Of a DNA stretch of 64,000 bases, positions 1-7,217 are shown in pieces. The first letter of the stretch is position 1, and every line of letters begins with the position of its first letter. Under the pieces are notes generated by a model. That model made no database searches. It was not told where the DNA came from and was given only the letters and a program-made list of their open reading frames with translations. The DNA is from Chitinophaga pinensis (GTDB lineage Bacteria; Bacteroidota; Bacteroidia; UBA4408): the NCBI GenBank assembly GCA_945861665.1, contig CAMAVS010000002.1:269527-333526 (forward strand), given 5' to 3'. Made by a program: the position numbers and the translations under genes.

Positions 1-958
1 CAAATTTAACATCGAGATTTAATTTTTCGCATACAGTCATAATATATTCAAATTCTTTTACATGAACTTTGCCATCTCGTTTAGCTAAAGAAATCATGTC
101 TATTAATAAGCTGTCTTTATCAGATTTACTTGATAGTTCAAGTAATTTAAAATCAACCTTACTTTGCGAACTTAATTCTAAATCAACTTTAAGTTTAGCT
201 GATGTGTAATAGCTAAAATCAATGTTATCAATTATTTGTTTAATATATTCTTTTTCTTTTTCATTAGATTCATCATCAACTTTCATTAAGTTCATCAAAA
301 CAATAACTTTGTTTTCTAGCACTTCTATTGTTTCTTCAGGATCTAATTGGTATTCATCTATTTGATCAGTCTCTTGCACATCTATATCTTTGCTTAATAT
401 TAGCGCTGAATTTTCTCCGATTTTTGCAGTTGTATATTTTACCCATATTCCAATAGCCAAACCACCTAGTACAGGAACAAATTTTGCTACTGCAGATTTT
501 ACTACTCCTGCAGAAAGCTTAATTCCTAATACTTTAGCCATTTGTTGAAATACTTTAACACTTGCTTTTTTAATCAGTATTTTTTCCCCTTGCCTTGCAA
601 CTGCATTTATGCCAGCTGAACCAAAACCAGATTGCATGGCGAGTGCTAAAACCGTTTCTTTTGACATATGCTCTTCCTTTCCATTCGCAACGCCAATGTC
701 ATAAATCATTGCAATCTGATTTTCAATGGTAAATTTTAATTCAGGAATAATTGCTAATAACCCAGCGGGGCCAGGAATCATTCCAGATATACCTGAAATT
801 GCCCCATTAGTTTTGCTACAAGAACTAATGATGTCTTCAACATGTTCTTTACTAGGCTTTTCATTTTCTAAGTAATATTTTTTTCTATCCTCAATTGATC
901 CCTCAAAAAGTGGGATAATTATTTGAATAAATTTCTCTTGGAATTTTTCTATTGCCAT
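1..958 (-). CDS. EcsC-like protein with C-terminal TerB-like domain (partial, cut by left edge)
   Basis: An uninterrupted minus-strand frame runs from an ATG at 958 off the left edge (319 codons visible, C-terminus missing). The first ~200 residues are Ala/Gly-rich and resemble the EcsC family: GAISGISGMIPGPAG near residue 53, then LLAIIPEL, and a hydrophobic stretch KFVPVLGGLAIGIW near residue 163. After an acidic linker the visible end (LLIDMISLAKRDGKVHVKEF) resembles a TerB/tellurite-resistance helical domain. TerB-type domains are known from stress and defence contexts, and EcsC proteins are poorly characterised. It is the last visible gene of the accessory operon and starts 16 bases after the glycosylase-like gene ends. 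The domain calls are by eye. The open frame itself is certain, the function is not. Confidence 0.7.
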   Translation of the reverse strand, partial: MAIEKFQEKFIQIIIPLFEGSIEDRKKYYLENEKPSKEHVEDIISSCSKTNGAISGISGMIPGPAGLLAIIPELKFTIENQIAMIYDIGVANGKEEHMSKETVLALAMQSGFGSAGINAVARQGEKILIKKASVKVFQQMAKVLGIKLSAGVVKSAVAKFVPVLGGLAIGIWVKYTTAKIGENSALILSKDIDVQETDQIDEYQLDPEETIEVLENKVIVLMNLMKVDDESNEKEKEYIKQIIDNIDFSYYTSAKLKVDLELSSQSKVDFKLLELSSKSDKDSLLIDMISLAKRDGKVHVKEFEYIMTVCEKLNLDVKF

Positions 959-974
959 TTTATTAATTTGTTTA

Positions 975-1811
975 TTATATAAATAATTGTTTTTTAAAGT
1001 GTTGAATTTTTTTTCCTAATTCATTCATTTCATTATTGTTTTTAAGTAATCCTATTGAAATAAATAAATTAGCAATGGTTTGAATATTTTGAGTTACTGT
1101 TCTTGAAATATGAGGCATAAATAAATAGGTGATGTTGTTTATGGTTTCTAATATTTCCTTTGACTTTATATTTTGTATTGTTTTTAAGGCGTTTGCCGAT
1201 TCGATGCCTAACGTAATAATCATATCAGGTTGAATGATTTTAATTTCTTCATTCAATATAAATTTATGTAGCGCATAATACTCACTATTATTACCTGTAA
1301 AACTTTTGTCCTTATTGCTTAGTAGTGTTTTGTTTTGTTCTTGATATTCATAATAAAGTTTATATACATCAGTGATATAAACTAAATTGTTTTTTGTAAG
1401 TGGTTCTATAAAACGCCAATAATCATTTTTCTTAGTATTTCTATCATTTTTGTTATGAAGGCTAAATACAGTGCTTAAGCTAATTTCATCATGATGCTGC
1501 GCATTGCGTTTTGGATCCATCGCAACAATCATTATTTTTTTTTGGAATGAATTTGTGTTTCCTAATAATATAGGAAAATCAATTCCGCAATTACTTAAGT
1601 TAACTTTTTGTTGTGCTATGTTTGAAAATAGATTTAATTCTTTAAACAAAACATTATTTAAAATTAACCTATCTTCTTTTTCAAACTCGAAATTATTGTA
1701 AATACATTCATAATAATTTTCTAATGTATTATGAAAACTAGTATTAAATAAATTCTCCGAAAGTACTACCGTAATCTTTTTCTGAAGATCTTTATGGTTA
1801 AGTTTATTCAA
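975..1811 (-). CDS. Uracil-DNA-glycosylase-superfamily-like protein
   Basis: A 278-residue protein. The core looks like the UDG fold: IMIVAMDPKRNAQHHDE near residue 93 (motif-A-like strand then a DP pair), DMIITLGIESANAL near residue 195 (the strand and LG turn typical of UDG-like proteins), and YLFMPHISRT near residue 230 (a PH motif at the position of the leucine-loop histidine). The N-terminal ~80 residues do not resemble anything I recognise. Classical UDGs excise uracil from DNA. UDG-like members also occur in defence islands, so repair is not guaranteed. It lies between the zinc-ribbon gene and the EcsC/TerB gene on one strand. A decayed copy of its 3' half lies just upstream at about 2037-2262. 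Family assignment moderate, reaction uncertain. Confidence 0.6.
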   Translation of the reverse strand: MNKLNHKDLQKKITVVLSENLFNTSFHNTLENYYECIYNNFEFEKEDRLILNNVLFKELNLFSNIAQQKVNLSNCGIDFPILLGNTNSFQKKIMIVAMDPKRNAQHHDEISLSTVFSLHNKNDRNTKKNDYWRFIEPLTKNNLVYITDVYKLYYEYQEQNKTLLSNKDKSFTGNNSEYYALHKFILNEEIKIIQPDMIITLGIESANALKTIQNIKSKEILETINNITYLFMPHISRTVTQNIQTIANLFISIGLLKNNNEMNELGKKIQHFKKQLFI

Positions 1812-1912
1812 TTTTATTTTTATTTAAACTTGTCCTTTAATGCTTTTTATATATCCGTTAATGCGCTCTATATCGTTCTTTTAAGATTCAATTTGGTTTA
1901 CAATGCTGTTTA

Positions 1913-1973
1913 CTCTTCCGATTTTTGTTTTTACTAATATGCCAGTTTTTTTTAGTGGATTCTGGACTCCACA
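1913..1973 (-). repeat. Hairpin repeat, copy 1 (divergent)
   Basis: This is the most diverged of three related intergenic elements (others at 2639-2684 and 4367-4413). The shared core on the + strand is a T-run, AGTGG, a 10-base loop and CCACt/a. Here the arms are 1954-1958 and 1969-1973, with loop bases at the same spacing as in the other copies. Confidence 0.55.
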
Positions 1974-1994
1974 GAATTACATTACAGTTTTAAT

Positions 1995-2262
1995 TAATTG
2001 TACAAATTTTTCTAATGCCATTTTATTAATTTGTTTTTAATTTGTTTTTAAATCTGTAGAATTTTTTTTTGCTAATTCATTCATTTCATTATTGTTTTTA
2101 AGTAATCCTATTGAAATAAATAAATTCGCAACGGTTTGAATATTTTGAGTTACTGTTCTTTAAATATGAGGCATAAATAAATAGGTGATGTTGTTTATTA
2201 ATTCTAATATTTCGTTTGACTTTATATTTTGTTTTTCTTTAAACGGTTTGCAGATTTGTGAT
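1995..2262 (-). pseudogene. Decayed partial duplication of the UDG-like gene 3' end
   Basis: About 220 bases (2037-2262) are near-identical to the 3' part of the gene at 975-1811, in the same orientation. The similarity continues into its 3' flank and the start of the next gene (1995-2036 matches the region around 925-970). In the copy a Ser codon has become TAA (2160-2162), and the upstream part diverges beyond about 2230. The last ~40 codons still read like the parent's C-terminus. The segment from 1812 to 2381 therefore holds a broken tandem copy and a hairpin repeat rather than a gene. Confidence 0.8.
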
Positions 2263-2381
2263 GTGGCAGACTTAGTAGAATTATCTTTCATGCTACCATA
2301 AATGTTTATAATCCAGATTGTTTATTTTAAAACTAAACCTCGCCTATTGCAAATGTGCTGTTATAGGCAGACTAATTTATG

Positions 2382-2606
2382 TTAAGGTTTAAAATTTATT
2401 TTCTTTTCGCCATGTTTTTTTTCAAAATTTCCAGCCATCCAATCCTTATCACCATTAGATTTGCAACCACTAGTGCAAAAAACCCAATAGTCTTTTTTTC
2501 CAAGCAGCAAATCGGAAAAATTTGATGAGTTAAGCCGATAGGACGAATAAACATATTGCCCTTTTTTCCTCATGTCTAACTTAATACCACAACTTGTACA
2601 TTCCAT
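2382..2606 (-). CDS. Small zinc-ribbon-like protein, unknown function
   Basis: A 74-residue protein beginning MECTSCGIKLDMRKKG, so a CxxC pair lies at residues 3-6. A second pair, CTSGC, lies near residues 44-48 after an aromatic-rich middle. Two such pairs about 40 residues apart suggest a small metal-binding ribbon. I recognise no family. It sits in the accessory operon between the OmpA-domain gene and the glycosylase-like gene. The Cys spacing, the ATG and the operon position support it as real. Confidence 0.55.
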   Translation of the reverse strand: MECTSCGIKLDMRKKGQYVYSSYRLNSSNFSDLLLGKKDYWVFCTSGCKSNGDKDWMAGNFEKKHGEKKINFKP

Positions 2607-2638
2607 AATTAAAATTTTAAATTCCCCTACTCGTTTGA

Positions 2639-2684
2639 CTTTTCGGATTACGCCCCGTTTTTTTAGTGGGTTCTGGTCTCCACT
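2639..2684 (-). repeat. Hairpin repeat, copy 2
   Basis: Read on the + strand: CTTTTCGGATTACGCCCCG, a T-run, then AGTGG (2665-2669), a 10-base loop and CCACT (2680-2684). It is nearly identical to the element at 4367-4413. It lies between two genes of the same minus-strand operon, so it would be part of the transcript. There is no T-tract downstream on the coding strand, so it does not look like an ordinary terminator. Confidence 0.7.
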
Positions 2685-2751
2685 TTTTAGTCTATCATTT
2701 TATTTGGCCTAAAGGCCTTAAACTGCTATATCTTTTAAACTTGCTATAAAA

Positions 2752-3876
2752 TTATTTATTTCCATCATCAGTTATAATAAACTGTATTCTTCTATTTTTT
2801 TGCTTATTTTCATCAGTATCATTTTCAGCCACTGGTTCAGAACTTCCTTTTCCTTCTGCATTCATCCTGTCTTCTGATATTCCTTTACCTACTAAATAAT
2901 TTAAAACAGCAACTGCTCTTTTTTTAGATAATTTCTCATTATACTTTGCCTTGCCCTCGTTACTTGTATGCCCAACTATTTTAACTTTTAATTGAGGTAT
3001 ATCATTTAAAAATGAAAAGGCTTCATTTAGTGATTCGTTTGATTCAGTTAAGATAGAATCACTATCATATTTAAAAAGTATATCGTTGAAATTAATAGAA
3101 CGGTTTTCTGTGCTTATCCCTGCTGCAATTGCATTTTTAATTACGGTAATCGTATCAACTTCTGGTTGTATCTCCAAACTTTTTGCTACCACTGGTGCTA
3201 TAGTTGGAGTTGTAATTGCAACTTGAGGAGCTGCAACAACTTGAGGTGTTGATTTTTTGCTTAATAGAAAATAAGCCAATATGCCTAATAATAAGAGTGC
3301 TAAAATAATTATCCACCATGGAAATTTTTTCTTTTCCTCTGGATTTGTTATTCGTTTAAATAAAATAGGATTAATAATCTCTAAATTATATTCGCCCTTA
3401 TTAAACGCTTCTTTCTTCTCTACTTTTGTAACCACAACTCCATATTGTGAAACATGGTTAATTAAGTTTTGTAAATCATTTTCACTAGTTGATGTATCGG
3501 TTGATTCCCAAGATTTTGAAACCAAAACTTCAACATCGTCACTAGTTTTAAATGTTTCCTCAGGTTTTATAAAATGCGAAGCGTTAATATCTAATCCTTG
3601 TGCTTCGCATTCTGATTTTATACTTCCTGGTTGAATAACACCATATAATCTTTCGGTATATGGTTTAAATAAGGATTTATAGTTTTTAGGCGCAGCAGTA
3701 TTAATTGAATCTGGCAGCATCTCTTTTAACTCCTCAAAAGTTGCTTTAGGATATAGTTGTATCATTGCGTCAACTACACCTAAAGCAGTTCTGTTCATAG
3801 CTTTACCCGTAACTTCAATTATGCCAGTTTTTAATTCACTCTTTTCTTTTTCAGTTAAGCTATTTAATACTTTCAT
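2752..3876 (-). CDS. Single-span membrane protein with C-terminal OmpA domain
   Basis: A 374-residue protein without a signal peptide. Residues 1-~185 are soluble and presumably cytoplasmic. A lysine-rich stop (NPEEKKKFPW) precedes one transmembrane helix at about 188-206. A Pro/Val/Ala-rich linker follows. Residues ~258-370 form an OmpA/MotB-type peptidoglycan-binding domain (INFNDILFKYDSDS, VKIVGHTSNEG, KNRRIQF). This architecture anchors an inner-membrane protein to the cell wall, as in MotB-like and some secretion-associated proteins. It is not the usual outer-membrane OmpA. It lies second in the accessory operon. The N-terminal domain is unrecognised and may bind a partner encoded next door. 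The OmpA domain call is firm, the role is not. Confidence 0.8.
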   Translation of the reverse strand: MKVLNSLTEKEKSELKTGIIEVTGKAMNRTALGVVDAMIQLYPKATFEELKEMLPDSINTAAPKNYKSLFKPYTERLYGVIQPGSIKSECEAQGLDINASHFIKPEETFKTSDDVEVLVSKSWESTDTSTSENDLQNLINHVSQYGVVVTKVEKKEAFNKGEYNLEIINPILFKRITNPEEKKKFPWWIIILALLLLGILAYFLLSKKSTPQVVAAPQVAITTPTIAPVVAKSLEIQPEVDTITVIKNAIAAGISTENRSINFNDILFKYDSDSILTESNESLNEAFSFLNDIPQLKVKIVGHTSNEGKAKYNEKLSKKRAVAVLNYLVGKGISEDRMNAEGKGSSEPVAENDTDENKQKNRRIQFIITDDGNK

Positions 3877-3946
3877 AATTTGATTTTTTTAAGGTTGGCT
3901 ATTTATTACTTTTGAAAATGATAATTTATTTTAAGCAAACTTTTAA

Positions 3947-4327
3947 TTATAATTTAATTATATCAGCACCTTCATTTTTTAATAAAGCGTTTGCTTCGTT
4001 TAAGGTCATACCATCATATTTTGCACCTGTAGCAGCCCATTTTCCATTCTTTTTAAAATGAACTTGGCATGTAATAGAAAATATTTCCTTAAAACGCTTT
4101 TCAAAGGTGCCAATATTTAAATTGCCTCTTACTGAAAGGTCTGCTTCTTTTGTTGGCGTGTAATCACCCCCCTTAGATAACGACCTTGCATTTGCAAGGG
4201 AAGATTCAGCATCTACAGGTTTTCCATCAGGATATTTTAAGCCTGCATGTAAATAAGGATAAGCTTTTAAAAACGCACTGTAAAATGATTTTACTTTTGT
4301 TCTTCCAGATACTTCGATGTCTGCCAT
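3947..4327 (-). CDS. Small protein made of two related halves, unknown function
   Basis: A 126-residue protein and first gene of the accessory operon. The two halves look like diverged copies. The first reads VSGRTKVKSFYSAFLKAYPY then a Gly turn and SSLANAR. The second reads VRGNLNIGTFEKRFKEIFSI then a Gly turn and MTLNEAN. Each half fits strand-turn-strand, an amphipathic helix, strand, turn, then a short helix, which would suit a small beta-grasp-like fold (inference). I have a general memory of similar two-repeat hypothetical proteins in Bacteroidota but cannot name a family. It has no signal peptide or membrane segment, so it is probably cytoplasmic. Confidence 0.6.
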   Translation of the reverse strand: MADIEVSGRTKVKSFYSAFLKAYPYLHAGLKYPDGKPVDAESSLANARSLSKGGDYTPTKEADLSVRGNLNIGTFEKRFKEIFSITCQVHFKKNGKWAATGAKYDGMTLNEANALLKNEGADIIKL

Positions 4328-4366
4328 AATGTTTTAGTTTAGTTTTTTTATTTCCTACTCTATTAG

Positions 4367-4413
4367 CTTTTCGGATTCCGCCCCGTTTTTTAAAGTGGTG
4401 TCTGAACTCCACT
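4367..4413 (-). repeat. Hairpin repeat, copy 3, in the 5' leader of the accessory operon
   Basis: + strand: CTTTTCGGATTCCGCCCCG, a T-run, AGTGG (4394-4398), a 10-base loop, CCACT (4409-4413). It lies between the predicted promoter at 4555-4585 and the first start codon at 4327, so it would form a stem in the leader RNA. Sequence and loop length are shared with copy 2. Confidence 0.7.
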
Positions 4414-4554
4414 TACATTTAATAAATATCAAGTTCAACTTAGGTCAAGTATTATTCAGTATTAACCTTATCTCAAAAAAGTCAATACTAGTTTTAGTAA
4501 AATAGCGTCCTAATATGTAGTTGTTTTTTGATTGTTTATATGTTTAGTTCATAG

Positions 4555-4585
4555 CAAATATATGAAAAGTGTGCAATAATACAAA
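4555..4585 (-). promoter_or_regulatory. Promoter of the accessory operon
   Basis: On the minus strand TTTG (4582-4585) is followed after exactly 19 bases by TATATTTG (4555-4562), matching the Bacteroidota sigma consensus. Transcription would begin near 4548 and give a leader of about 220 bases that contains the hairpin repeat. Confidence 0.65.
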
Positions 4586-4619
4586 CTAAAGGTATTGCTT
4601 TTAAGTAAAAGCCACTTGT

Positions 4620-4874
4620 TTAGAAGAGATGTCTATAATTTCTGATCTTTCGTGGGCTGAGTGAGTGAAATTTCCAGCTATTGCTTTGACCTACAAGATT
4701 CAACTGCACATTTCTGAGAGCAAAACTCATCGGTATATCCCCAAACACCGAACATATATTCCTGTGATTGAACTTCACATCATTTTCACGTTTTGCTAAT
4801 TTCTTAATCGCTTGGCGATCAATATAAGCATTGTGCCTGCAAAGGTTAGGGCAGAATTTAGTTGGTGCTTTATG
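4620..4874 (-). other. Open frame of 85 codons without a start; possible gene remnant
   Basis: The stretch 4328-4869 has no convincing gene apart from the promoter and hairpin above. On the minus strand an 85-codon frame runs from 4874 to a stop at 4620-4622. It contains FCPNLCRHNAYIDRQAIKK, a Cys-x3-Cys-Arg pattern with basic helix residues. A TGA lies just upstream in the same frame and there is no ATG near its beginning. It could be the tail of a decayed gene or chance. Confidence 0.2.
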
Positions 4875-5202
4875 AAAGGTTTTTAATCATCGCATAAAGA
4901 ATTCTTGAAAGCTCATCTGCTTTAGCACTAAATACCGCAAATTCTTCCTTTTGTAATATTCCCTGATCGCACAAAATATCCAAAACGGCTACACATTCAA
5001 ATACTGACCCTCGAGCGGTGGTGAAATAGTTTTTTCTATCAGCCTTGGAAAATTTCCCGGATCCTTCAGCAATACTAAATGATGCTCGGCCTAATTGATC
5101 TTTAACATACGAATCCGGTTTAACTTTAACTATAAAGCTTTTGCAATCCAAATGAAAAACTTTTGCCTTTTTATATACTTCAAGTTTTTGAAAATCGAAC
5201 AT
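4870..5202 (-). CDS. Four-helix-bundle protein (S23/IVS-encoded type)
   Basis: A 110-residue all-helical protein starting MFDFQKLEVYKKAKVFH, the standard opening of the family first found in 23S rRNA intervening sequences. Further family signatures are DQLGRASFSIAEGSGKFS near residue 36 and then ARGSVFECVAVLDIL. Length is normal. Members are small pentameric-type helical bundles with no established biochemical role. It lies downstream of tRNA-Leu on the same strand and is separated from it by a hairpin terminator. Family call firm, function unknown. Confidence 0.85.
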   Translation of the reverse strand: MFDFQKLEVYKKAKVFHLDCKSFIVKVKPDSYVKDQLGRASFSIAEGSGKFSKADRKNYFTTARGSVFECVAVLDILCDQGILQKEEFAVFSAKADELSRILYAMIKNLS

Positions 5203-5242
5203 TTCTATAATTTAAGAGCGAGAAACAGAATGAGAATGAAGA

Positions 5243-5292
5243 AAAATCAGAGTTCGAAACTTCGCTCCCGCTCTGTTTCTCACTCTGATTTT
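5243..5292 (-). terminator. Terminator of tRNA-Leu
   Basis: On the minus strand, directly after the tRNA, AAAATCAGAGT (5282-5292) pairs with ACTCTGATTTT (5243-5253) across a loop that holds an inner GAAAC/GTTTC pair. The right arm runs into T-rich sequence. Confidence 0.6.
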
Positions 5293-5293
5293 G

Positions 5294-5373
5294 TACCCAG
5301 TGCCGGAGTCGAACCGGCACAGTTTCCTACTGGTGTTTGAGACCAGCGCGTCTACCAATTCCGCCAACTGGGC
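5294..5373 (-). tRNA. tRNA-Leu (anticodon CAA)
   Basis: Minus strand. The acceptor GCCCAGT pairs with ACTGGGT (one G-T) plus discriminator A. The D-arm is of leucine type (GGCGGAATTGGTAGACGC). The anticodon stem is CTGGT/ACCAG with loop CTCAAAC, giving CAA. A short variable arm is followed by T-arm GCCGG-TTCGACT-CCGGC. CCA is not encoded. Confidence 0.95.
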
Positions 5374-5397
5374 ATTTAATTATTGGTTTAGGGACTG

Positions 5398-5428
5398 CGA
5401 AAGTACTTATTTGTTTTGTTTTGGCAAA
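5398..5428 (-). promoter_or_regulatory. Promoter of tRNA-Leu
   Basis: Minus strand: TTTG (5425-5428), 19 bases, then TACTTTCG (5398-5405), one mismatch to TAnnTTTG. It lies 24 bases upstream of the mature tRNA 5' end. Confidence 0.6.
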
Positions 5429-5446
5429 ATTGTACCCCTCAACAAA

Positions 5447-6082
5447 CTATAAAAAGGGATTGTTTTCCTTTTCATAGCCAATGGAAGTTTCGGGCCCGTG
5501 ACCGGAATATACTACCGTTGCATCGTCCAATAAGAACAACTTGTTTTTTATGCTTGAAATTAAGTCGTTGTGGTTACAACCTGGAAAATCAGTACGGCCA
5601 ATGCTTTCACGAAACAAAACATCGCCACTTATTGCAAATTTTTGAACTCTATTGTAAAAAATAATACTGCCGGGTGAATGCCCAGGGGTAAATAGCACCT
5701 CCAATTGGGAATTTCCAAATGAAACGATATCGCCCTCTTCAATAAATTTTACGGGCAAAGGCGACTCAGCATAATTAAGTTGATAAAGTTGGGCTGTTCG
5801 CATACCATTCTGCAATATCACCAAGTCTTTTTGGTGTATTTGAGGGCTTAGCTTATAGGTATCGTACACAAATTTATTCCCTAAAATGTGGTCGATGTGG
5901 CAATGGGTATCTAACAGCAATACAGGTTTTAATTGCCTGCCTGAAATAAATTGCACCAATTGTTGTTGCTCACTAGTATTGCTGCAACCCGGGTCAACTA
6001 TTGCACATTCATTGCTTTCATCAAATAAAACATAGGTATTTTCTTGAAAGGGATTAAAAGTAAAGCGGTGTATTTGTATCAT
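5447..6082 (-). CDS. MBL-fold metallo-hydrolase (glyoxalase II-like)
   Basis: I place the start at the ATG at 6082, because the protein then begins MIQIHRFTFNPFQENTYVLF, the usual opening of this group. The longer frame adds seven residues. THCHIDH (residues 59-65) is the metal-binding HxHxDH motif. TPGHSPGSIIFY and a C-terminal SGHGPETSIGYE supply further ligands. At ~211 residues it matches short YcbL-type hydroxyacylglutathione-hydrolase-like enzymes rather than full GloB, so the substrate is not assured. It is cytoplasmic and divergent from purQ. Confidence 0.9.
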   Translation of the reverse strand: MIQIHRFTFNPFQENTYVLFDESNECAIVDPGCSNTSEQQQLVQFISGRQLKPVLLLDTHCHIDHILGNKFVYDTYKLSPQIHQKDLVILQNGMRTAQLYQLNYAESPLPVKFIEEGDIVSFGNSQLEVLFTPGHSPGSIIFYNRVQKFAISGDVLFRESIGRTDFPGCNHNDLISSIKNKLFLLDDATVVYSGHGPETSIGYEKENNPFL

Positions 6083-6144
6083 AATCTGTTCAAAAATAAA
6101 CATTAAAACCTGTTTTCTTGTATAAAACTATATTGGGCAAATTG

Positions 6145-6152
6145 TACTTTTG
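6145..6152 (+). promoter_or_regulatory. Probable -7 element upstream of purQ
   Basis: TACTTTTG fits TAnnTTTG and lies 15 bases before the purQ ATG. No well-spaced -33 TTTG was found. Confidence 0.4.
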
Positions 6153-6167
6153 TAAAAAACAAAAAAT

Positions 6168-6860
6168 ATGAAATTTGGTGTAGTAATATTCCCGGGATCG
6201 AATTGTGACCAGGATATGATATATGTTCTTAAAAATATACTGAAACAAGATGTAGTTGAATTGTGGCACAAGGATACTGATTTACAAGGTTCAGATTTTG
6301 TGGTATTGCCGGGAGGTTTTTCCTATGGCGATTATTTACGCTCAGGAGCCATTGCTCGTTTCTCGCCCATTATGGAAAGCGTTATTGCTTTTGCTGCTAA
6401 AGGGGGATGCGTATTGGGTGTGTGTAATGGGTTTCAAATTTTGTGTGAAGCAGGATTATTACCGGGGGCTTTATTGCACAACAACAATCAGAAATTTATT
6501 TGTAAAAATGTATTTATCAAATCGCAAGATAAAAACACCTTATTGACCCAAACAATACCGCAGGAAAAAGCACTAAAAATACCCATTGCACATGGCGAAG
6601 GAAGGTATTACGCTGATACCGACACCTTGAAAAAATTAAACGCGAACGGGCAAATTCTATTCCGTTACTGTGATGAAAATGGTGTTGTAAATGAAGTTGC
6701 CAATCCGAATGGAGCTATTGAAAACATTGCAGGAGTGTGTAATGAAGGTAAAAATGTTTTTGGTATGATGCCTCACCCCGAAAGAGCTGCCGATACAGAA
6801 TTAAACAATACGGATGGTTTGTATTTGTTTAAATCGATCATTGCAATGGTAACTGCGTAA
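6168..6860 (+). CDS. purQ: Phosphoribosylformylglycinamidine synthase subunit PurQ
   Basis: The glutaminase subunit of FGAM synthase, which supplies ammonia for the fourth step of purine synthesis. It starts MKFGVVIFPGSNCDQDM. The class I amidotransferase nucleophile is Cys86 in GVCNGFQ, with the triad partners His203 and Glu205 in MPHPER. PGGFSYGDYLRSGAIA is the family's glycine-rich segment. The 230-residue length is normal for a stand-alone PurQ, so PurL and PurS must be encoded elsewhere. It is monocistronic here, between the MBL hydrolase (divergent) and a gene remnant (convergent). Confidence 0.97.
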   Translation: MKFGVVIFPGSNCDQDMIYVLKNILKQDVVELWHKDTDLQGSDFVVLPGGFSYGDYLRSGAIARFSPIMESVIAFAAKGGCVLGVCNGFQILCEAGLLPGALLHNNNQKFICKNVFIKSQDKNTLLTQTIPQEKALKIPIAHGEGRYYADTDTLKKLNANGQILFRYCDENGVVNEVANPNGAIENIAGVCNEGKNVFGMMPHPERAADTELNNTDGLYLFKSIIAMVTA

Positions 6861-6873
6861 ATGTATAATAATA

Positions 6874-6909
6874 ATAAAAAATAGAGGGCGGACTTATTAT
6901 AAGCCCGCC
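6874..6909 (-). terminator. Intrinsic terminator of the 6939-7217 frame
   Basis: Hairpin 6887-6909 with arms GGCGGaCTTA and TAAGcCCGCC. On the minus strand it is followed by TCTATTTTTTATT. It therefore terminates minus-strand transcription, although it also lies just behind purQ. Confidence 0.7.
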
Positions 6910-6938
6910 ATCTAAGGGTACAAATTATTTTCTACTCC

Positions 6939-7217
6939 TTAATTGCCATTCCATTCAGGAAGTCGGCCTGGAGAATAAGGGGCATTTATTATATCCAATT
7001 GCTTTTCCAACAATTTTACTTCTTCTGTTACTCCTTTAAGATCGGCTATTACACTTACTAATTGTTTACTTGCAGTTGTATAAGATTGCTTGCTCAATTC
7101 GGTTGGAGTACCTTGAAAAATTACATATCCTATTGTGTTTAATAAAGGATACTTGCCAGAGATGGAGTGGAAAACACTTGGGGTAATAATGATATTTCCT
7201 GCAATTTTTCTTGCCAT
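6939..7217 (-). pseudogene. Possible C-terminal remnant of a VPS10-type glycosyl-hydrolase-like protein
   Basis: A 92-residue frame that ends in APYSPGRLPEWNGN after a long amphipathic helix (SVIADLKGVTEEVKLLEKQL). This closely recalls the extreme C-terminus of large (~1000-residue) VPS10-domain proteins annotated as glycosyl hydrolases in Bacteroidota. An in-frame TAG lies seven codons upstream of the ATG, and no matching upstream sequence is present, so the rest of such a gene is gone. A terminator follows it. It could still be an expressed short protein. I rate remnant as more likely. Confidence 0.45.

Noticed and set aside
1-4600. Insertion sequence or transposon as explanation of the repeats at 1913, 2639 and 4367
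   Set aside because: No transposase frame lies between the copies, and the intervening genes are intact and in one operon.
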